Program-made: the position numbers and the translations under genes
Notes under the pieces: generated by a model
The model's input: only the letters and a program-made list of their open reading frames with translations
Database searches by the model: none
Told to the model about the DNA's origin: nothing
Assembly (NCBI GenBank): GCA_017463245.1
Contig: JAFTPN010000017.1
Coordinates: forward strand, 24,422 to 88,421
From: Clostridia bacterium
GTDB lineage: Bacteria > Bacillota > Clostridia > Christensenellales > Aristaeellaceae
DNA: 64,000 bases
Direction of reading: 5' to 3'
Shown here: one piece after another, positions 58,393-64,000 of the stretch
How positions within the stretch are numbered: the first letter of the stretch is position 1
How the letters are laid out: the number at the start of each line of letters is the position of its first letter

Positions 58393-60632
58393 CCTACCGT
58401 GACTACGCCTGGCTGGTGCCGGGTGCAGCGCTGGCATTGGCGGCGGGCATTCTGGTCGGTCGGGCGGCCACGGCGTGGGTGCTGTTCCTTCCGCTGCTGC
58501 TGTGCGCGGTGCTGGCTTGCTGGCTGCTGCGCTGGCCGCAGCGCTTTGCCGGAGCCATGGCGGTGGTGCTGGCCGTGGGGTGCCTGCTGGGGTATGCAGC
58601 CTATCATCCCACGCTGCCGCAAGAGGGCGAGTATACCGTTTCCGGCGTGGTGGCGGAGGAGATCCGCCAGCGGGAGGACGGCCAGGTGCGCAGCCTTTTG
58701 CGGGATGTGACGCTGAATGGCACGCCGTTGCACAGCGGAGCCTATTGGTCATTCTACCTCAAGGACGAGGAACCCCTGCCGGAGGGACTGACGCCGGGCT
58801 GTTGCATCACGGTGACGGCGCAGGTCTATCATCCCGGCGGCGCGGATAACCCCGGCGGGTATGACTTTCGGGAATACTTATTGCAAAAGGGCGTCACCGT
58901 CGGCGTGTATGGCCGGGATGGCTTGCTGACCGAGGCAAGCCGGCACCCCATGGGCATGGCGGCGGCGCTGCGGCACAGGCTGTCCCAATGGCTGAGGGAG
59001 GCCATGGGGCAGCAGGCAGGAGAGTATGCCTCCACGCTGCTGCTGGGCAGCCAGAACCTGATCCCGGAGACGGATCGACAGGCCTTCAGCCGGCTGGGGA
59101 TCGCCCACATCCTGTCGGTATCCGGCTTCCATGTGGGCGTGTTGGCTGGCCTGATGAGCAAGCTGTTGTGGAAGCTGCGGCTTTCCAGAAAGACGCGCTT
59201 TGCCGTCACCGCGGCGGTCCTGGCGGTCTATTGCTGGCTCACGGGCATGAATGCCCCGGTGCTGCGTGCCGCGCTGCTGTTTCTGCTGTATGAGTTCGGC
59301 GCATTGAAGCACCGCCAGCGCAGCGCCTTGCACTTGCTGAGTGCCTCGTGGCTGATTCAGCTGGTGCTTTCCCCGGCGCAGCTCACCAGTCTGAGTTTTC
59401 AGTTGACCTACGGTGCCATGCTGGGGCTGACGTTGGTAGCACCCTGGCTGAAAAGCCTGTGGACGCCCAAGCACCTGGAAAAACCATGGAACGGGCTGTG
59501 TCGGGCACTGGGAGCGCAGATCGGCATTCTGCTGCCGGAATTGTATTGGTTTCAGGAGCTGCCCCTGCTGGGCATTCTGCTGAACGTGCTGGTGCTGGGC
59601 GCCGCCACGGGGCTCATCGTGCTGTGCTGGGTCACGCTGGCGCTGCTGCCCTTTCCTCCGCTGGCTGCGCTGGTGGGGCGGTTGACGGCGGCGCTGCTGA
59701 ATGGTATGCTGGTGGTGGTGCGGTGGCTGGGCGATGCCCCGGGCATCACCCTGTGGACGTGCAGAGCCAATGTGTTCACGGCGGTGGCCTGGGTCACGCT
59801 GCTGCTGGGCATGAGCTGGTGGTGGCGCAAGCACCGCCCATTGACGATCGTTTTGAGTGTAGCGCTGCTGGCAGCATCGGTTTTCCCATGGCCGCAGCAG
59901 GGCACGCAGTATGTGCAGCTCAGCGTGGGTGAGGCCGATGCAGCCGTTTTGCAGGACGAAGGCTACTCTCTGGCCATCGATACCGGCGAGGATGGCGAGG
60001 CCCTGGCCAGCTATTTGCACCAGCGGCGCATCAGCCTGGACGCCCTGGTGCTGACCCATCTCCACGCCGACCATGCTGCTGGCGTGGCCGCGCTGGTGGA
60101 TAGCCACATTCCGGTGGCGAGGTGCTATCTGCCCTGGGGTGCGGAGACGGCTCAGGTGGATGAAGAAGTGCTGGCTGCCCTGGAGCTGCTGAAGCAGACC
60201 GGCACGGAGATCGCTTATCTGGCTCGGGGCGACGAAATTGCCCTGCCCAGCGGCAAGCTCACGGTGCTTTGGCCGGAGAAAGGCAGGGTGCGGCCAAATC
60301 AGGACGCGAACCTGTACAGCCTTGCGCTGCTGGCGGAGGTGAAGGGCAGCACCATGCTGCTCACCGGCGACCTGGATGGCATGTATGAAATGTACGCCGC
60401 CATGCCTGCGGATGTGCTGAAGGCGGCGCACCATGGCTCGGAAAGCAGCACGTTGCCTGCCTTTTTGCAGGCGGTTTCGCTGCAGCTGCTGCTCCTGTCT
60501 TGCGGCAGCGAGGAGCGCAGCCTTTCCATGGAGGCGCGGCGGGGCGATATTCCCATGGCAGATACCAGCGCGGGCGGCGCTGTGACCATCAATTTTGAAC
60601 CGGGCGGCTTCACCGTGGAAACCATGCGGTGA
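58389..60632 (+). CDS. comEC: DNA-uptake channel protein ComEC/Rec2
   Basis: 747 residues with the three usual parts: DUF4131-like N-terminus with OB region (NPGGYDFREYLLQ), the membrane competence domain (ILSVSGFHVGVLAGL, then about eight helices), and a C-terminal MBL hydrolase with THLHADHAAG, LLTGDLDG and KAAHHGS. It moves single-stranded DNA across the membrane in transformation; the MBL part may degrade the second strand. Intact motifs suggest a working protein, but other com genes are not in the window. Followed by holA, a common order in Bacillota. Confidence 0.95.
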   Translation: MTYRDYAWLVPGAALALAAGILVGRAATAWVLFLPLLLCAVLACWLLRWPQRFAGAMAVVLAVGCLLGYAAYHPTLPQEGEYTVSGVVAEEIRQREDGQVRSLLRDVTLNGTPLHSGAYWSFYLKDEEPLPEGLTPGCCITVTAQVYHPGGADNPGGYDFREYLLQKGVTVGVYGRDGLLTEASRHPMGMAAALRHRLSQWLREAMGQQAGEYASTLLLGSQNLIPETDRQAFSRLGIAHILSVSGFHVGVLAGLMSKLLWKLRLSRKTRFAVTAAVLAVYCWLTGMNAPVLRAALLFLLYEFGALKHRQRSALHLLSASWLIQLVLSPAQLTSLSFQLTYGAMLGLTLVAPWLKSLWTPKHLEKPWNGLCRALGAQIGILLPELYWFQELPLLGILLNVLVLGAATGLIVLCWVTLALLPFPPLAALVGRLTAALLNGMLVVVRWLGDAPGITLWTCRANVFTAVAWVTLLLGMSWWWRKHRPLTIVLSVALLAASVFPWPQQGTQYVQLSVGEADAAVLQDEGYSLAIDTGEDGEALASYLHQRRISLDALVLTHLHADHAAGVAALVDSHIPVARCYLPWGAETAQVDEEVLAALELLKQTGTEIAYLARGDEIALPSGKLTVLWPEKGRVRPNQDANLYSLALLAEVKGSTMLLTGDLDGMYEMYAAMPADVLKAAHHGSESSTLPAFLQAVSLQLLLLSCGSEERSLSMEARRGDIPMADTSAGGAVTINFEPGGFTVETMR

Positions 60633-60647
60633 GCCGGAGAGGAGATT

Positions 60648-61664
60648 ATGGATCGCAAGGAATTTATGCAGGCCATCAAGGAGGGCAAATTGCGGGGCGC
60701 ATACCTGCTGGAGGGGACGGAGGAGAACATCAAGGCCGCCGCCCTTTCGGCGCTGCGCAAAAAGCTTTTGCCCGAAGGCCTGGAGGAGCTGAACGAGAAC
60801 CTGATGGACAATCCCCCCACCGATGCGCTGATCGCCGCGGCGGAAACGCTGCCCTTCCTGGCCGACCAGCGGCTGGTGGTGGTGCGGGAGCATCCGGCGC
60901 TTTCTGGCCGTGCCGAGGCAGACGACAGGCTGCTGGACTATTTGCAGCACGTGCCGGAAAGCTGCGTCATGGTGTTTGTGCAGCGGGGCAAGGCGGACGC
61001 CCGCAAGAAGCTCTACAAGGCGGTGCAGAAGCATGGCACCGTGGTGAGCTTCGCCCAGCTGAACGATGTGGAATTGAACCAATGGATCATCCGTAGCTTT
61101 GGCAGCATGGGCAAGCAATGCGCACCGCAAACGGCCTCGCTGCTGGCCTTCACCGTGGGCAACGATACCGCCCTTCTGCACACCGAAATGGAAAAGCTGG
61201 CCGCCCTGGCCGGGGAGCGCACGGACATCCTTGACGAGGACGTGCGGGCGGTGTCCACCCGCTCCATTGAGTGTACGGTGTTTGAAATGGTGGATGCGGT
61301 GGTGGCCGGGCAGGAGGGCAAGGCCTTTGGCCTTTTGCGGGATATGCTCATCAGCGGCTCCGACCGCATTGGCATTCTGGCCATGCTGCTGCGGCAATAC
61401 CGCCTCTTGCAGCACGTGAAGATCATGCAGTTTGAAAAGAAATCCCCCCAGGATATCAAGCAGAAGCTGGGCATTGCGCCCTTTGCGGCGGAGCGGTGCA
61501 TCCGCCAGGCGCAGGCCTACACCGGGCGGGAGGTCAAGCAGGCGGTAGAGATCTGCCTGGATACGGAGTACCGCATCAAGAGCGGTCGGATGAACCAGGA
61601 GGGTTCGCTGGAAGCGGCCATGCTGGAGATTTTTGCCCTGCGTCACCAGCGCAGGCAGGCCTGA
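60648..61664 (+). CDS. holA: DNA polymerase III delta subunit
   Basis: 338 residues. AYLLEGTEENIKAAALSALR at the N-terminus (degenerate P-loop region), LPFLADQRLVVVRE, and the C-terminal clamp-loader helices (VFEMVDAVVAGQEGKAFGLL, ILAMLLRQYRLLQHVK) match HolA. It opens the beta clamp within the clamp loader. Comes 15 nt after comEC with GGAGAGGAG, the usual Firmicutes neighbourhood. Confidence 0.95.
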   Translation: MDRKEFMQAIKEGKLRGAYLLEGTEENIKAAALSALRKKLLPEGLEELNENLMDNPPTDALIAAAETLPFLADQRLVVVREHPALSGRAEADDRLLDYLQHVPESCVMVFVQRGKADARKKLYKAVQKHGTVVSFAQLNDVELNQWIIRSFGSMGKQCAPQTASLLAFTVGNDTALLHTEMEKLAALAGERTDILDEDVRAVSTRSIECTVFEMVDAVVAGQEGKAFGLLRDMLISGSDRIGILAMLLRQYRLLQHVKIMQFEKKSPQDIKQKLGIAPFAAERCIRQAQAYTGREVKQAVEICLDTEYRIKSGRMNQEGSLEAAMLEIFALRHQRRQA

Positions 61665-61676
61665 GGAGGCAACGAT

Positions 61677-62237
61677 ATGCGTCGTGCAGAAATGCAAAAG
61701 CTGTTTACCACCGAGTATCAGGTGGATCCCAAAACGGGCAAGGATAAATTGGTGCAGCGCTACACCGGCAGCTGGTACACCATGGACAAAAAGACCCGCC
61801 GTACCTGCAGTTGGCTGTGCCTGGCGGGCTGGGTGCTGGCTGTGGCGGCGTTCATCACCGCGGGGGTGCTGCCCACTTGGGCAGGCCTGTGTAATTATGT
61901 GGTGCCGTGGTACATCCTGTGCATGCTGCCGCTGTTCTACCTGCTGCTGGGCAGTGTGAAGCTGCTGCGGCTGAAGGAGCAGTTCACCGAGATCGACAAG
62001 TCCGAGAGCCTGGGGTACATCAAAACCTCCGGCATTGGGCTGGCGGTGCTGGGCGCGGTGTGGAGCATCACCACCATCGTCTTCCTGCTGGTGAGCAACA
62101 AAACCATGATGTTCGCCAATGAGCTGATCTTCCTGGGCTGCGCAATCGTGAACACCGCGGTGGGCGGAGGCGCGTATGCGGCAGGGAGGAAGGCGGGGAA
62201 GGGAATTCGGAATTCGGAATGCGGAATTCGGAATTGA
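61677..62237 (+). CDS. Four-helix membrane protein with repeat-derived C-terminus
   Basis: 186 residues. GAGGAGG upstream. Cytoplasmic N-terminus, then four membrane helices (WLCLAGWVLAVAAFITAGV, YILCMLPLFYLLLGSV, GIGLAVLGAVWSITTIVF, LIFLGCAIVNTAVGGG). I do not recognise a family. The last about 11 residues (GIRNSECGIRN) are read from module A of a repeat mosaic, so the original end was probably changed by insertion of the repeat. Confidence 0.75.
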   Translation: MRRAEMQKLFTTEYQVDPKTGKDKLVQRYTGSWYTMDKKTRRTCSWLCLAGWVLAVAAFITAGVLPTWAGLCNYVVPWYILCMLPLFYLLLGSVKLLRLKEQFTEIDKSESLGYIKTSGIGLAVLGAVWSITTIVFLLVSNKTMMFANELIFLGCAIVNTAVGGGAYAAGRKAGKGIRNSECGIRN

Positions 62238-62590
62238 GTGTGGCGGCGGGCGATCGCAGATCGCCCCTACATATGTACAGCCAAGTGGCTGGGTGCATGA
62301 TGCAGCTTTCCACCTCATCAGTCCCTTCGGGACAGCTTCCCCTCAAGGGGAAGCCATGGTGCATGGTCACGCAATAAGCCTTCCCCTTGAGGGGAAGGTG
62401 GCCGTAAGGCCGGATGAGGTGGAAAGCTACTTGCCTCGCGTCGCGGCGCATCCGTTATGCGCCGTGACCCCTGCAAAGGAAAAACCCACTTCCAATACAG
62501 AAAGTGGGTTTCGAAAGGGCCGAACGGCCCTTCGCGGGATTCCCAAGGGCAGAGCCCTTGGGCGGAGTCCAGAGGCAGAGCCTCTGGTGG
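62203..62590. repeat. Composite palindromic repeat mosaic, copy 4
   Basis: Fills the gap after the membrane protein gene. Module A 62203-62237 (overlapping that gene's end); a small GGGCGATCGCAGATCGCCC stem (62249-62267); module B 62307-62424 (ends CTTTCCACCTCATCAG / GATGAGGTGGAAAG, enclosing CTTCCCCTCAAGGGGAAG twice); module C 62436-62472; then D stems including CGAAAGGGCCGAACGGCCC and AGAGGCAGAGCCTCT up to 62590. Same module order as copy 1. Confidence 0.85.
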
Positions 62591-62827
62591 TTACTTCTTG
62601 AAGATGTTCTTGATGGCGCCCAGGATGCCGGAGGCGTTCTCGGCGACTTCGTTCAGGTTCAGCTTGGCCTTGATGGCGTCGATGACGGCGTTGATCTGGT
62701 CGTCGGGGAGGTCAACGTTCAGCAGGCCTTCCAGGGTCTTGACGGGATCGGCGGTGAACTTGGCGATCAGGTTATCGTCGCCCTCCAGCTTGGCCAGCAC
62801 GTCGGAAATGATCTTCTGGATATCCAT
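62591..62827 (-). CDS. Small helical protein of unknown function
   Basis: 78 residues from ATG 62827 (AAAGGACG upstream). All-helical pattern: DIQKIISDVLAKLEGDDNLI, FTADPVKTLEGLLNVDLPDD, INAVIDAIKAKLNLNE. The spacing of 'L..F..DP...L' is reminiscent of Nif11-type leader domains of peptide precursors, but there is no GG cleavage motif or core. It has a good promoter shared back to back with the neighbouring HTH gene. Stop is only bases from a repeat stem. Function unknown. Confidence 0.65.
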   Translation of the reverse strand: MDIQKIISDVLAKLEGDDNLIAKFTADPVKTLEGLLNVDLPDDQINAVIDAIKAKLNLNEVAENASGILGAIKNIFKK

Positions 62828-62842
62828 AGCAATCGTCCTTTC

Positions 62843-62892
62843 TTGCGGTAAACCGCTGTATACAGTATAATGGAAAGCAGGGAATAATTCAA
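62843..62892. promoter_or_regulatory. Overlapping divergent promoters with central palindrome
   Basis: Minus strand TTGAAT (62887-62892), 17 bp, TATACT (62864-62869). Plus strand TTGCGG (62843-62848), 17 bp, TATAAT (62866-62871). The two -10 boxes overlap, so they cannot be used at once. A perfect CTGTATACAG (62856-62865) abuts both and may be the operator. Confidence 0.65.
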
Positions 62893-62941
62893 GGAAAGGC
62901 ACAGAAAGTTCAACCAACGATCACATAAGGAGGAAAAACAC

Positions 62942-63448
62942 ATGGCAAGCAAGGTAGGCAAGCTGATCAAGGAAGCCCGCACCGGTGCGGATCTGACCCA
63001 GGAAAAGCTGGCGAAAAAGGTGGGCGGCGGGCTCACGGCCAACGACATCAGCCTGGCCGAGCGGGGCGAGAAAGATCTCTCCCAGGCGCAGCTGAAGAAG
63101 ATCGCCAAGGCTTGCGGCGTGACCCAGGCCTCGCTGCTGAATGCGGCCAAGGGCACCACCACCAAAAAGACAACCACCAAGAAAACCACTACGACCACCA
63201 AGAAGACCACCACCACCAAGCCCAAGACGCCTGCCAACGCCAACACCTCCATGAAGGTGACCACCACCGAGAAGAAACTCATCGAGTACTATCGCCTGGC
63301 GGACAGCGACACCAAGAAGGCTGCTACCAAGGTGCTCAAGGGCGAGTGCGGAGAGTTCATCACCAGCCTGGTGGGCGGCGGCACCGGTGCGGCAGATAAC
63401 ATCACCGATGTGATCGGCGATGTGCTGGAGAACCTGTTTGGGCAGTAA
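62942..63448 (+). CDS. Xre-type HTH protein with Lys/Thr-rich linker
   Basis: 168 residues. AAGGAGG upstream. Xre HTH at residues about 4-65 (LIKEARTGADLTQEKLAKKV, ISLAERGEKDLSQ). A low-complexity linker made of Thr and Lys (about 70-95, TTTKKTTTKKTTTTTKK) resembles histone H1-like tails. The C-terminal about 60 residues (LIEYYRLADSDTKKAATKVL, GDVLENLFGQ) are helical with a Gly-rich turn. It may bind DNA both specifically and through charge. It probably regulates the divergent small helical protein. Confidence 0.75.
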   Translation: MASKVGKLIKEARTGADLTQEKLAKKVGGGLTANDISLAERGEKDLSQAQLKKIAKACGVTQASLLNAAKGTTTKKTTTKKTTTTTKKTTTTKPKTPANANTSMKVTTTEKKLIEYYRLADSDTKKAATKVLKGECGEFITSLVGGGTGAADNITDVIGDVLENLFGQ

Positions 63449-63458
63449 GGAAAAGGGC

Positions 63459-63620
63459 ATGAAGAAAATCGTTTCCCTGAAAAAGCAGAGCAAGCGCGCC
63501 CAGCGGGAGTATCACCTGAGCCAGCGCGGCTCCTGGGGCGATGTGAACCCGGTGAGCCGCACCGTGGAGAGCAAGAAGGTGTACAGCCGCAAAAGGCTGA
63601 AGCGGGTGGAGGAGGAATAG
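63459..63620 (+). CDS. Small basic protein
   Basis: 53 residues, strongly basic (KKIVSLKKQSKRAQREYHL, then TVESKKVYSRKRLKR). AAGGAAAAGGG upstream of ATG 63459. Starts 11 nt after the HTH gene and ends 2 nt before the HAD gene, so it is in the same operon. No family recognised; similar lengths and charges occur in nucleic-acid binding or ribosome-associated peptides. Confidence 0.6.
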   Translation: MKKIVSLKKQSKRAQREYHLSQRGSWGDVNPVSRTVESKKVYSRKRLKRVEEE

Positions 63621-63622
63621 GC

Positions 63623-64000
63623 ATGGTGAAGGCGGTCATCTTCGATATGTACGAAACGCTGATCACCCTCCACGCCTGCCCGCTGTATTTCAGCGCGGAA
63701 ATGGCGGCGGATGCGGGCATCCCGGTGGAGGACTTCCGCTCGGCGTGGTATCCCTCGGAGATGGATCGCACGCTGGGGAAGGTCAGCCTGGAGGAGGCGC
63801 TCACCCCGGTGCTGCGGCAGTTCGGCTGCTATTCCGATGGGCTGCTGACCCTGATGGGCGAAAAGCGCCGCGCGGCCAAGCGGGCGTCCTTCGATCACCT
63901 GCACCCGGAGGTGCTGCCCATGCTGCGGGCGCTGAAGGCGCGGGGTGTGAAGATCGGGCTGATCACCAACTGCTTTTTAGAGGAAGCGGAGTACATCCGG
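63623..64000 (+). CDS. HAD-family hydrolase, N-terminal part
   Basis: The first 126 residues are in the window. Motif I is VIFDMYETLITLH with the nucleophile Asp (the second motif Asp is replaced by Tyr-Glu, DMYETL, as in haloacid dehalogenase/HAD-IA members), motif II KIGLITNC. A helical cap lies between. It could be a phosphoglycolate-phosphatase-like or dehalogenase-like enzyme. Ribosome site GGAGGAATAGGC. Continues beyond the window. Confidence 0.85.
   Translation, partial: MVKAVIFDMYETLITLHACPLYFSAEMAADAGIPVEDFRSAWYPSEMDRTLGKVSLEEALTPVLRQFGCYSDGLLTLMGEKRRAAKRASFDHLHPEVLPMLRALKARGVKIGLITNCFLEEAEYIR

Noticed and set aside
58878-62318. An open minus-strand frame of over 1100 codons opposite comEC and holA
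   Set aside because: Shadow of the plus-strand genes; Gln/His/Arg-rich and featureless.
62591-62827. RiPP precursor peptide
   Set aside because: Helical Nif11-like pattern only; no GG site, no Cys/Ser/Thr-rich core, and no maturation enzyme adjacent.
63150-63235. ACC-rich tandem repetition that might suggest a short repeat array
   Set aside because: It encodes the Thr/Lys-rich linker of the HTH protein; there are no spacers, so it is not CRISPR.

Overview
The window looks like chromosome from an anaerobic, endospore-forming member of the Clostridia (Bacillota) of fairly high GC, probably gut or rumen associated. The reasons are a Spo0A orthologue, GerMN sporulation-type lipoproteins, a reverse rubrerythrin, AGGAGG-type ribosome sites before nearly every gene, a SAM-I riboswitch before metK, and palindromic intergenic repeat mosaics of a kind I associate with uncultured gut Clostridia. 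The genus cannot be fixed from sequence alone. I see no prophage, transposase, CRISPR array or rRNA operon.

Layout. 0-9.4 kb: envelope genes, namely a peptidoglycan-binding protein, an SH3 protein, an HtrA protease, and a minus-strand operon of response regulator, histidine kinase, two GerMN lipoproteins and a degenerate P-type-ATPase-like membrane protein. 9.4-15.2 kb: three ABC systems (an orphan LolD/MacB-type ATPase, an ABC-2 exporter, a metal importer lacking its binding protein), plus an M19 dipeptidase and RpiB. 15.2-22.5 kb: a secreted solute-binding protein followed by a GGDEF-EAL receptor, then glycosyltransferase, hotdog thioesterase and metF. 22.6-33 kb: a GuaA-like synthetase that has lost key residues, an AT-rich patch, reverse rubrerythrin, three Xre regulators, a secreted zinc-finger protein, an RNA methyltransferase, GluQ-type synthetase, an M28 peptidase and a radical SAM enzyme. 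33-42.5 kb: a carbohydrate locus comprising a secreted protein with repeated modules, two sugar-type permeases, a binding protein and a GH5 endoglucanase, preceded by a strong promoter and a perfect cre operator. 42.7-51.5 kb: a heterodimeric ABC exporter, an EamA permease, a Na/Pi symporter, a MerR regulator with a typical 19-bp-spacer promoter, a HAD phosphatase and tRNA-Ala. 51.5-64 kb: spo0A with tandem 0A boxes, a methyltransferase, a TtcA-like thiolase, SRP RNA, metK with its riboswitch, an MBL-fold protein, comEC-holA, small helical and basic proteins around an overlapping divergent promoter, and the start of a HAD hydrolase.

The most coherent functional unit is the 33-42.5 kb locus. 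GH5 would cut beta-glucan outside the cell, the binding protein and permeases would import the oligosaccharides, and the repeat protein may hold polysaccharide near the cell. The ATPase for this importer is not in the window. The most unusual items are the GuaA-like protein lacking glutaminase and XMP-site residues, the P-type-ATPase relic in the GerMN/two-component operon, solute-binding proteins without a lipobox, and the modular repeat mosaics that supply the final codons of some genes.
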